Assembly: GCF_022829295.1 (NCBI RefSeq)
Contig: NZ_JAKSYH010000114.1
Coordinates: forward strand, 1-64,000
Reading direction: 5' to 3'
DNA: 64,000 nucleotides
Source of the DNA: Methylobacterium sp. J-088
GTDB taxonomy: Bacteria; Pseudomonadota; Alphaproteobacteria; Rhizobiales; Beijerinckiaceae
A model generated the notes under the pieces. The model was not told the DNA's origin, ran no database searches, and saw only the letters and a list, made by a program, of their open reading frames with translations. The position numbers were made by a program, and so were the translations under genes. Below are positions 25,954 through 33,396 of this stretch, piece by piece; the stretch's first letter is position 1; every line of letters starts with the position of its first letter.

Positions 25954-27015
25954 TCAGGGGACCAACCGGTCCGCGCGGAGTTCGGCGAACAGGTCGTAGA
26001 ACGCGTCGTCGGTCGGCTGGTAGGCCGTGAAGCCGAGGCGGCGGCTCTTGCTCATGTCGGTCACGACCTCGATCGGCCGGCCGAGATCGGCGTCCGTGTG
26101 CCAGGGGGAAGCGAGTTTTTCGAGGTTCGGCTCGGCCAGTCCGTAGCGCTGCGCGATCTCCGCCCAGGCCGGACCGTCCTGCGCCATCCGGGGCTCAAGC
26201 GGCCGGTGCGTGCCGTCGAACGCCACCGCCTCGATCCCGAACCAGGCGGCGATCCGCCCCCACATCCAGCTCCAGCGGAAGACGTCGCCATCGACGACGT
26301 TGAACGCCTCGTTGGCGGCCTTGGGCTCGGTGGAGGCCCAGAGCAGCTGACGGGCGAGCAGCCGCGCGTCGGTCATGTCGGTGAGGCCGTTCCACTGCGC
26401 GGCCGAGCCCGGGAAGATGAACGGGCGCCCCAGCTCCCGGCACAGGGTGGCGTAGCAGGCGAGCGTCGTGCCCATGTTCATGGCATTGCCGACCGCCTTG
26501 CCGATGATCGTGTGGGGGCGGTGGACGCTCCAGGCGAAGCCGTCGCGCGCGCTGGCCGCGAACACCGCATCCTCCTGCGCGTAGTAGAAATTCTCGATGT
26601 CGAGGCGACCCTGGTCCTCGCGGAACGGCGTCTGCGGCAGGGTGCCTTTGCCGTAGGTCTCGAACGGGCCGAGATAGTGCTTCAGCCCGGTCACCAGGGC
26701 GACGTGACGGATGCTCTTCTTCGGGCGCAGCGCATCGAGGACGTTCTCGATCATGGCCCGGTTGACGCGGATCATCTCCGCCTCGGTGGGCCGCCGCTGC
26801 CAGGTCGCCAGAAACACGTGGGTCGGTGCGAGTTCGGCGAGCGCTCGCTCCAGCGAGGCCGGATCCTGCAGGTCGCCGGCCACCGGCTCGACGCCCGCCT
26901 GGGCCACCGGGTTGCGCGCGAGGCCGGCAACCCGCCAGCCCTCTCGGGTGAGCAGCGCCGCGGTGGCGCTGCCGACGATCCCGCTGGCGCCGACGATCAG
27001 GGCGGTGTTCGACAT
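25954..27015 (-). CDS. SDR oxidoreductase, PRISE-like (progesterone 5-beta-reductase/iridoid synthase type)
   Basis: A 353-residue NADPH-dependent reductase starting at the ATG at 27013-27015. GASGIVGSATAALL is the Rossmann glycine motif. Instead of the classical YxxxK it shows the PRISE hallmarks TGLKHYLGPFETYGKG (catalytic lysine) and ENFYYAQED (catalytic tyrosine), followed by WSVHRPHTIIG. PRISE enzymes reduce 1,4-enones and enals; bacterial members are poorly studied. Monocistronic on the minus strand, ending near the palindromic repeat of the M20 gene. Confidence 0.85.
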   Translation of the reverse strand: MSNTALIVGASGIVGSATAALLTREGWRVAGLARNPVAQAGVEPVAGDLQDPASLERALAELAPTHVFLATWQRRPTEAEMIRVNRAMIENVLDALRPKKSIRHVALVTGLKHYLGPFETYGKGTLPQTPFREDQGRLDIENFYYAQEDAVFAASARDGFAWSVHRPHTIIGKAVGNAMNMGTTLACYATLCRELGRPFIFPGSAAQWNGLTDMTDARLLARQLLWASTEPKAANEAFNVVDGDVFRWSWMWGRIAAWFGIEAVAFDGTHRPLEPRMAQDGPAWAEIAQRYGLAEPNLEKLASPWHTDADLGRPIEVVTDMSKSRRLGFTAYQPTDDAFYDLFAELRADRLVP

Positions 27016-27124
27016 GCAAAGCCTCGTGCCCGGCACAAATCCGGGTCTCGGGCAGATGGGCACGGGCGGTGTCGCAACAACCCCACGCTGTAGGGCGGCA
27101 CCCATGCGCAGGGCTCGAGTGCGG

Positions 27125-27245
27125 GTTTCGAAAGGTCGAGACCTTTCGTGGGTCCAGGGCGGAGCCCTGGCGTCGGGCTTCGCCCGAGACGGTCAGGGCT
27201 CCGCCCTGACAACCCACCAAAGGGCGAGCCCTTTGGAAACCCAGA
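27125..27245. repeat. dispersed multi-hairpin repeat, family 1, longest copy
   Basis: It has the same order of palindromes as at 7224: GAAAGGTC/GACCTTTC, CCAGGGC/GCCCTGG, an inserted GTCGGGCTTCGCCCGA hairpin, CAGGGCTCCGCCCTG, and AAAGGGC/GCCCTTT. It lies between the PRISE gene and the aminotransferase gene. Confidence 0.8.
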
Positions 27246-27255
27246 TCAAAAGCCT

Positions 27256-28590
27256 TCAGGCGGCCCGGTCGATCGCCGCGCCGAGGATGTCGACGATTTC
27301 GCCGATCTGGCCGCGCTCGATGATCAGCGGCGGTGACAGGGCGAGGATATCGCCCGTGATCCGGGTCAGCAGGCCGCGCTCGAAGCAATCCACGAACACC
27401 TCGTAGGCGCGCTTGCCCGGCGCATCCGGTCGCGGCGCCAGTTCGACGCCGGCGACCAGCCCGATCGTGCGGATGTCGACGACGTTCTTGCGCCCGCGCA
27501 GGTCGTGGATCGCCGCGGCCCAATCGTCGGCGATGTCGGCGACGCGGGTGAGCAGACCCTCCTCCCGGTAGATGTCCAGCGTCGCGATCCCGGCCGCGCA
27601 GGCGATCGGGTGCCCGGAATAGGTGTAGCCGTGGAACAGCTCGATCCCGTCCGGACCGTTCATCAGCCCGTCATGCACCGCCCGGCTCGCGAACACCGCG
27701 CCCATCGGCACCGTGCCGTTGGTCAGACCCTTGGCACTGGTCACCAGGTCCGGGACGACGCCGAAGAAATCCGTCGCGAAGGGCGCGCCCAGGCGGCCAA
27801 ACCCGGAAATGACCTCGTCGAAGATCAGCAGGATGCCGTGCTTGGTGCAGATCTCGCGCAGGCGCTCCAGATAGCCCTTCGGCGGCACCAGCACGCCGGT
27901 CGAGCCCGCCACCGGCTCGACGATGCAGGCCGCGATGGTCTCGGCCCCGTGGAGGGCCACCAGCCGCTCCAGATCCTCGGCGAGCTCCGCCCCGTGCTCG
28001 GGCTGGCCCTTCACGAAGGCGTTGCGGGCCGGGTCGTGGGTGTGGCGCAGGTGGTCGGTGCCGTTGAGCTGCGGGAAGACCCGCCGATTCGACACGATGC
28101 CGCCCACCGACAACCCGCCGAAGCCGACGCCGTGATAGCCGCGCTCGCGGCCGACAAGCCGGGTGCGGGTGCCCTGGCCGATCGCCCGCTGATAGGCGAG
28201 CGCGATCTTCAGGGCGGTGTCGACCGATTCCGAGCCGGAATTGGTGAAGAACACCCGGTCGAGGCGCTGATCGGGGCCGCCCGGGGCGATCTCGGCGAGG
28301 CGCTCGGCGAACTCGAAGGCGATGGGGTGGCCCATCTGGAAGGTCGGGGCGAAATCGAGCGTCGCGAGCTGGCGCTCCACGGCCGACGCGATGCCCCGCC
28401 GCCCGTGGCCGGCATTGACGCACCAGAGGCCTGCGGAACCGTCGAGGATCCTGCGGCCGTCATCGGCGGTGTAGTGCATGCCTTCCGCGGAGACGAGCAG
28501 GCGCGGCGCCGCCTTGAACTGGCGGTTGGCCGTGAACGGCATCCAGAAGGCGTCCATCGCGGGCGTGTTGCGGAGCGGATGGTCGGTCAT
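27256..28590 (-). CDS. omega-amino acid:pyruvate aminotransferase (class III)
   Basis: A 444-residue PLP enzyme starting at the ATG at 28588-28590. Class III hallmarks are FTNSGSESVDTALKIA, GRERGYHGVGFGG, VEPVAGSTGVLVPP, LLIFDEVISGFGRLG and the PLP lysine in TSAKGLTNG. The start (AFWMPFTANRQFK) matches beta-alanine:pyruvate aminotransferases, which feed beta-alanine or other omega-amines into central metabolism via alanine and an aldehyde acid. The divergent XRE-cupin regulator 167 bases away is the likely controller, as in polyamine and omega-amino acid gene pairs. The substrate could also be putrescine or taurine. Confidence 0.9.
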   Translation of the reverse strand: MTDHPLRNTPAMDAFWMPFTANRQFKAAPRLLVSAEGMHYTADDGRRILDGSAGLWCVNAGHGRRGIASAVERQLATLDFAPTFQMGHPIAFEFAERLAEIAPGGPDQRLDRVFFTNSGSESVDTALKIALAYQRAIGQGTRTRLVGRERGYHGVGFGGLSVGGIVSNRRVFPQLNGTDHLRHTHDPARNAFVKGQPEHGAELAEDLERLVALHGAETIAACIVEPVAGSTGVLVPPKGYLERLREICTKHGILLIFDEVISGFGRLGAPFATDFFGVVPDLVTSAKGLTNGTVPMGAVFASRAVHDGLMNGPDGIELFHGYTYSGHPIACAAGIATLDIYREEGLLTRVADIADDWAAAIHDLRGRKNVVDIRTIGLVAGVELAPRPDAPGKRAYEVFVDCFERGLLTRITGDILALSPPLIIERGQIGEIVDILGAAIDRAA

Positions 28591-28718
28591 GGGGCGGCTC
28601 TCCGGGGCAGGCGGCGCGGATCGGGCAACGAGACCAGGGGACACCTTCGCCGATCGGACAACAAGTCCTTTTCTGGTCGCCGCCAACCCCTTGCAGGAAC
28701 GGGGCCGCGGGTGGCACC

Positions 28719-28735
28719 GTTGCGGAATCCGCAAC
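28719..28735. promoter_or_regulatory. perfect 17-bp palindrome, likely operator
   Basis: GTTGCGGA-A-TCCGCAAC has eight paired bases on each side of one central base. It lies 22 bases before the ATG of the XRE-cupin regulator, in the region shared with the divergent aminotransferase, so it is a good candidate autoregulatory site. Confidence 0.65.
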
Positions 28736-28757
28736 ACCTGAAACGGGCCTAAGCCGG

Positions 28758-29318
28758 ATGAGCATCGATGTCGGCGCGCGCCTCCGCTTCGTGCGTGCCC
28801 GCCACGGCCTGTCGCAGCGGACGCTGGCCAAGCGGGCCGGGGTGACGAATTCCGCGATCTCGTTGATCGAGGCCAACCGGGTGAACCCCTCGGTGGGCGC
28901 CCTGAAGCGGATCCTCGACGGGGTGCCGATCGGCATGGCCGAATTCTTCGCCCTGGAGCCGGAGCTCGAGCGCAAGGCGTTCTTCGCCGCCGAGGAGCTC
29001 ACTGAGATCGGCCGTCGGGCCGCCAAGGGGGCGATCTCGTACCGTCAGGTCGGCGACAGCCTGTTCGGGCGCAAGCTCCAGATCCTGAAGGAGCGCTACG
29101 AGCCCGGCGCCGATACCGGCCGGGTGCCGCTCTCCCACGAGGGCGAGGAGGGCGGCATCGTGCTCTCCGGCCGGCTGGAGGTCACGGTGGATGCCGAGCG
29201 CCGGATCCTCGGCCCCGGCGACGCCTACAGCTTCGACAGCCGGCGGCCGCACCGCTTCCGCTGCGTGGGCCCGATCCCCTGCGAGGTGGTGAGCGCCTGC
29301 ACGCCGCCGAGTTTCTGA
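28758..29318 (+). CDS. XRE-family transcriptional regulator with C-terminal cupin (PuuR-like)
   Basis: A 186-residue DNA-binding protein. Residues 6-60 form an XRE helix-turn-helix (LSQRTLAKRAGVTNSAISLIE), and residues about 105-180 a cupin ligand-binding barrel (HEGEEGGIVLSGRLEVTV..LGPGDAYSFDSRRPHRF). Proteins of this build, such as PuuR, sense amines or amino acids and repress catabolic genes. It is divergent from the omega-aminotransferase, with a perfect palindrome between them. The ligand is unknown but probably the transaminase substrate. Confidence 0.88.
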   Translation: MSIDVGARLRFVRARHGLSQRTLAKRAGVTNSAISLIEANRVNPSVGALKRILDGVPIGMAEFFALEPELERKAFFAAEELTEIGRRAAKGAISYRQVGDSLFGRKLQILKERYEPGADTGRVPLSHEGEEGGIVLSGRLEVTVDAERRILGPGDAYSFDSRRPHRFRCVGPIPCEVVSACTPPSF

Positions 29319-29435
29319 GGCGGCGTCCCACGGGTCCGGATGAAACACCCGTCCTGTCGCGTGCAGACGTTGCGGTCGCCCGGCAGACGGGCGCATGCAG
29401 GTGTCGTCTGAATTCATCATGCTGCGCGAGGATCG

Positions 29436-30755
29436 ATGGCCGTCACCACCGCCGCCCCGGCCGCCGGATCCGGAACGAACCAGTCCGCCCGGGCGGCGCT
29501 GGCGGCGTTCGTGGGCACCACGATCGAGTGGTACGACTTCTTCATCTACGGCACGGCGGCGGCCCTGGTGTTCGGGCCGCTCTTCTTCACGGCGGAATCG
29601 CCCTACATCGCCACGCTCTCGGCCTTCGGCACTTTCGCGGTCGGGTTCCTGGCGCGGCCGCTGGGCGGCCTGATCTTCGGGCATCTGGGCGACCGGTTCG
29701 GGCGCAAGCGGGCGCTCGTGGCGACGCTGGTGATGATGGGCATCGCCACCTCGGGGATCGGCCTGCTGCCGACCTACGCATCGGTCGGCCTGTGGGCACC
29801 GGTGATGCTGGTCGTCCTGCGGCTGATCCAGGGGCTCGCGGTCGGCGGTGAGTGGGGCGGGGCGGTGCTGATGGCCGCCGAGCACGCGCCGGCCGGGCGC
29901 AACACCTTCTTCGCCTCCTTCGCGCAGCTCGGCAGCCCCGCCGGGCAGATCCTGTCGCTGCTGGCCTTCCGGCTCGCGGGCCTGCTCGACAAGGAGAGTT
30001 TCCTGGCCTGGGGCTGGCGGGTGCCGTTCCTCGTCAGCATCCTGCTGCTCGCGGTCGGGCTCGCGATTCGCCTCGGCGTCGCGGAATCGCCGGCCTTCGA
30101 GAAGGCCCGGGCCGCCGGTGGCCCGCCGCCGGCCCCCGTGCGCGAGGTGCTGACGACCTGCCTCAAGCCGGTGCTGCTGGCCGCCGGCGCCAACACCTTC
30201 GCGATCGCCTCGGTCTACCTGTTCAACACCTTCATGATCGCCTTCACCACGCAGTATCTCGGCATCGCCCGGGCGACGATCCTCGACGCCCTGCTGATCG
30301 CCGCCGTGGTGCAGTTGATCATGACCCCGGTGGGCGCCCGGATCGCCGAACTCATCCGCAACGAGCGCCTGTTCCTGCAGGGCACGCTGATCTGGGCGAT
30401 GCTGGCGCCCTATCCGCTGTTCTGGCTGGTCGAGACCAAATCGGTGCCGCTGATCGTGGTGGGCCTCGCGCTGAACGTGATCGGCAGCGCGACCTTCTAC
30501 GCGGTGATCGCGGGCTACCTCGCGGGCGCCTTCCCGACCCGGGTGCGCTATACGGCGATCTCCATGGCCTACCAGTTCTGCGGCGCGCTGGCCGGCGGCC
30601 TGACGCCGATCGTCGGCACCGTGCTGGCCGAGCGCTTCCAGGGCCATTGGTGGCCGATCGCCGTGTTCGGCACGGTGCTGGCGGGCGTGTCCTTCATCTG
30701 CGTGACGCTGATCGGCGGCTACCGGGCGCGCCAGCGCGGCTTTCTCGACGACTGA
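29436..30755 (+). CDS. MFS transporter, metabolite:H+ symporter (MHS) family
   Basis: A 439-residue, 12-helix carrier. The MHS signature is clear: GTTIEWYDFFIYGTAAALVF in helix 1, FARPLGG-like FLARPLGGLIFGHLGDRFGRKRAL in loop 2-3, and RLIQGLAVGGEWGGAVLMAAEHAP in helices 4-5. MHS carriers import organic acids, osmolytes or amino acid derivatives with protons. It lies 117 bases after the XRE-cupin regulator on the same strand and may belong to the same amine or amino acid regulon. AGGA lies upstream of the ATG. Confidence 0.92.
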   Translation: MAVTTAAPAAGSGTNQSARAALAAFVGTTIEWYDFFIYGTAAALVFGPLFFTAESPYIATLSAFGTFAVGFLARPLGGLIFGHLGDRFGRKRALVATLVMMGIATSGIGLLPTYASVGLWAPVMLVVLRLIQGLAVGGEWGGAVLMAAEHAPAGRNTFFASFAQLGSPAGQILSLLAFRLAGLLDKESFLAWGWRVPFLVSILLLAVGLAIRLGVAESPAFEKARAAGGPPPAPVREVLTTCLKPVLLAAGANTFAIASVYLFNTFMIAFTTQYLGIARATILDALLIAAVVQLIMTPVGARIAELIRNERLFLQGTLIWAMLAPYPLFWLVETKSVPLIVVGLALNVIGSATFYAVIAGYLAGAFPTRVRYTAISMAYQFCGALAGGLTPIVGTVLAERFQGHWWPIAVFGTVLAGVSFICVTLIGGYRARQRGFLDD

Positions 30756-30823
30756 GGCGGATCGATCGAAAGCCGTCGATCCGCGTAACCTCGGATTCAG
30801 GCGAGCGGTCTAGCCTCCACCGC

Positions 30824-31024
30824 ATGGATCCCGTCTCCGTCGCATCCGCCGTCCAGATGCTGGGCGCGGCCCAGAACCAGCAGATCGGCGTGGCACTCGC
30901 CCGGCAGCAGCTCGCGGCCGACAAGGCCGTGGCCGGCCTCGTGGCGGAGGGCGCCCAGAGCGCGGCGAGTGCCGCGCCGCCAGCGCCCCCCGGCCAGGGC
31001 CTGAGCGTCGACCTGCGGGTCTGA
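30824..31024 (+). CDS. YjfB-like putative motility protein
   Basis: A 66-residue protein (MDPVSVASAVQMLGAAQNQQ..) with the YjfB pattern of a short N-terminal VSVASAVQML segment, a central helix (IGVALARQQLAADKAVAGLV) and a Pro/Ala-rich end. YjfB proteins are small cytoplasmic proteins tied to motility in Bacillus, and their mechanism is unknown. No flagellar genes are near. The assignment is by length and pattern only. Confidence 0.55.
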   Translation: MDPVSVASAVQMLGAAQNQQIGVALARQQLAADKAVAGLVAEGAQSAASAAPPAPPGQGLSVDLRV

Positions 31025-31078
31025 GAGCCTGCCCGACCCGGAGCACCGGATTTTCCGCCGCGCGGACCGATCGAGTCG

Positions 31079-31130
31079 TGGCTTCGAAAGGTCGAGACCT
31101 TTTGCGGGTCCAGAACGGAGACCGGGTCAA
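31079..31130. repeat. dispersed multi-hairpin repeat, family 1, truncated copy
   Basis: Only the left half is present: TTCGAAAGGTCGAGACC, then TTTTGCGGGTCCAGAACGGAG, with the second hairpin decayed. It lies 43 bases from the end of the broken phnA gene. Confidence 0.65.
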
Positions 31131-31172
31131 CACCGCCCTGGCCAGCGCGTATGGCAGTTCGCCCAGCTGGGA

Positions 31173-31472
31173 TCAGCGCTTGCGCACGAACTCCGTGCGC
31201 AGGACCAAGCCCTTGATGGTGTCGTGGCGGCAGTCGATCTCATCGGGATCGTCCGTGAGGCGGATCGACCGGATGACCGTGCCCTGCTTGAGAGTCTAGT
31301 TCGCGCCCTTGACCTTCAGGTCCTTGGTGAGCGTGACCGAATCGCCATCGGCGAGGACGTTGCCGGCCGCATCGCGGACCTCGGCCCGAGCCGGCGCCGC
31401 GGCTGCCTGACCGGGTGGGAGCCACTCGCCGGTGGCCTCGTCGTACACGTAAGTCTCGTCGTCGCCCGTCAA
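31173..31472 (-). pseudogene. phnA: phnA-domain gene broken by an in-frame amber codon
   Basis: Read on the minus strand from TTG 31472 (GGAGG 8 bases upstream), the frame gives TYVYDEATGEWLPPGQ, then the PhnA core VRDAAGNVLADGDSVTLTKD and LKVKGAN. It meets TAG at 31298-31296 (codon 59) and resumes in the same frame as TLKQGTVIRSIRLTDDPDEI, DCRHDTIKGLVLRTEFVRKR, ending at TGA 31173. Both halves match the conserved PhnA domain, so one base change has split it. The first 58 residues alone lack half the barrel-like fold. A sequencing error is possible. Confidence 0.75.
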
Positions 31473-31647
31473 ATCCCAAACCTCCGGTTCGGATCGGGCC
31501 GGGTCCGTCAGGATCTCTCAGGCCCGCATCCGCGCATCCCGCCACACCGAACCGATCACTGATTCGGCGGGGGACGGTCGAGCTTAACCGATCGGGCCGG
31601 CCCCGCGCGAGGGCGGCGGGGCCGGGGAGGGGGCTTCGGAGGGGGCC

Positions 31648-32934
31648 TTACCGCTTGAGCGGCCCGGCCTCGATCACGTCCTCGACGGTCCGCAGACCGG
31701 CGCGGGGCGCGTTGACCAGGCAGGCCATGTTGCCCGGCGGGTGCTGGTTCTTCCACATCTTGGTATGCGCCTGGGGGATCTTGTCCCAGGGGAACACCTC
31801 GCTCATGCAGGGGTCGATCCGCCGGTCCAGCACGAACTGGTTCGCCGAGGAGGCCTGCTTGAGGTGGGCGAAGTGCGAGCCCTGGATGCGCTTCTGGCGC
31901 ATCCAGACGTAGCGGGCGTCGAAGGTGATGTTGAAGCCGGTCGTGCCGGCGCAGAACACCACCATGCCGCCGCGCTTCACCACCAGCGCCGAGACCGGGA
32001 AGGTCGCCTCGCCGGGATGCTCGAACACGATGTCGACATCCTGCTTGCCGGTGATGTCCCAGATCGCCTTGCCGAATTTCCGCGCCTCTTTCGTCCAGGC
32101 GTGGAACTCAGGCGAGTTCACCTTCGGCAGCTGGCCCCAGCAGTCGAAGTCCTTGCGGTTGATCACGCCCTTGGCGCCGAGGCTCATCACGTAGTCGCGC
32201 TTCGACTCGTCCGAGATCACCGCGATCGCGTTGGCGCCCGAGGCCGCGCAGAGCTGCACGCCGAACACGCCCAGGCCCCCGGAGGCGCCCCAGATCAGCA
32301 CGTTCTGGCCCGGCTTCACCGTATGCGGCGCGTGGCCGAACAGCATGCGGTAGGCGGTGGCGAGCGTCAGCGTGTAGCAGGCCGCCTCCTCCCAGGTGAG
32401 GTGCTTCGGCCGGACCATGAGCTGGCGGGACTGCACCCGGCAGAACTGGGCGAAGGAGCCGTCCCCGGTCTCGTAGCCCCAGATGCGCTGCGAGGGCGAG
32501 AACATCGGGTCGCCGCCGTTGCACTCCTCGTCGTCGCCGTCGTCGCGGTTGCAGTGGACGATGACCTCGTCGCCGACCTTCCAGCGCTTCACCTTCGAGC
32601 CGACCTTCCAGACGATGCCGGAGGCGTCGGAGCCCGCGATGTGGTACTCGCCCTTGTGGACGTCGAACGGCGAGATCGGCTCGCCGAGGCCAGCCCAGAC
32701 GCCGTTGTAGTTGACGCCCGCCGCCATGACGTAGACCAGCACCTCGTCGTCGCCGATCTCCCAGACCGGCAGCACTTCGAGTTGGTGGGACTGTTCCGGG
32801 GGTCCATGGCGCTCGCGCCGGATCGCCCAGGCATACATCTTGGCCGGCACGTGACCGAGCGGCGGGATCTCACCCATCTCGTAGAGATCTTTGACCTCAC
32901 CGGTCGTCGGACTGACCGCAGCGCTCGCCGCCAT
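31648..32934 (-). CDS. ccr: crotonyl-CoA carboxylase/reductase
   Basis: A 428-residue NADPH enzyme that reductively carboxylates crotonyl-CoA to ethylmalonyl-CoA, the committed CO2-fixing step of the ethylmalonyl-CoA pathway. It is a medium-chain dehydrogenase/reductase with AAGVNYNGVWAGLGEP (active-site asparagine region), HIAGSDASGIVWKVG, an acidic insertion CNRDDGDDEECNGGDPMF typical of Ccr, and the Rossmann motif IWGASGGLGVFGVQLC. The ATG at 32932-32934 follows a GAGGAG ribosome site. It is divergent from ecm, which acts two steps later. In methylotrophs this pathway regenerates glyoxylate for the serine cycle. Confidence 0.96.
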   Translation of the reverse strand: MAASAAVSPTTGEVKDLYEMGEIPPLGHVPAKMYAWAIRRERHGPPEQSHQLEVLPVWEIGDDEVLVYVMAAGVNYNGVWAGLGEPISPFDVHKGEYHIAGSDASGIVWKVGSKVKRWKVGDEVIVHCNRDDGDDEECNGGDPMFSPSQRIWGYETGDGSFAQFCRVQSRQLMVRPKHLTWEEAACYTLTLATAYRMLFGHAPHTVKPGQNVLIWGASGGLGVFGVQLCAASGANAIAVISDESKRDYVMSLGAKGVINRKDFDCWGQLPKVNSPEFHAWTKEARKFGKAIWDITGKQDVDIVFEHPGEATFPVSALVVKRGGMVVFCAGTTGFNITFDARYVWMRQKRIQGSHFAHLKQASSANQFVLDRRIDPCMSEVFPWDKIPQAHTKMWKNQHPPGNMACLVNAPRAGLRTVEDVIEAGPLKR

Positions 32935-33396
32935 CTCGCTCTCCTCTCGTCCCGCGTGTTGCTCACGGCCGCGGTTCTCCCTCGCGCTATAGCGGCGATG
33001 CGAAAGGCCTCCAAGTGGGTCGAAAGTCGAAACCCAGAGGTTTTCGACGTGAAGAAGCCGCCGACACAGGGACGGCGCCCACGTATTCAAATTCGGCTTT
33101 CGGGGAGACCAAGTATTATTCCGCGCGCCTGGGGCCGGCACCGGATCCGAGACCTTGCACGGCGCTGCCATGTCGCTCAGGTGGACTTTATACCAGGGAA
33201 CGACCAGCGTGCGGCCAGTCGCGTAGACGCGTGCCCTCAAATCGCGCTGTTCCGGCGACCAAGTTTTTTAAAGCCCCGCGGCCGCGCGCAGGGGCCTCTT
33301 GCACGTCCGTCTCGGATGACGCGTGGCCAAGCCTTCGCTACGGTGGCGGCAACGCTGCGCCCCGAGCGCGGATACAAAGATCACATGGAGGCCAGG
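32935..33396. promoter_or_regulatory. divergent ccr-ecm promoter region
   Basis: This 462-base gap holds the control regions of both ethylmalonyl-CoA genes. GACCAAGTATTATT at 33107 and GACCAAGTTTTTTA at 33257 are direct copies spaced exactly 150 bases apart, each followed by an AT-rich stretch. No gene was seen. The only open frames are upstream extensions of ccr and ecm without protein character. Confidence 0.5.

Noticed and set aside
31741..33384. A long open upstream extension of ecm
   Set aside because: It is antisense to ccr and lacks protein character. The strong ribosome site is at 33388-33392.
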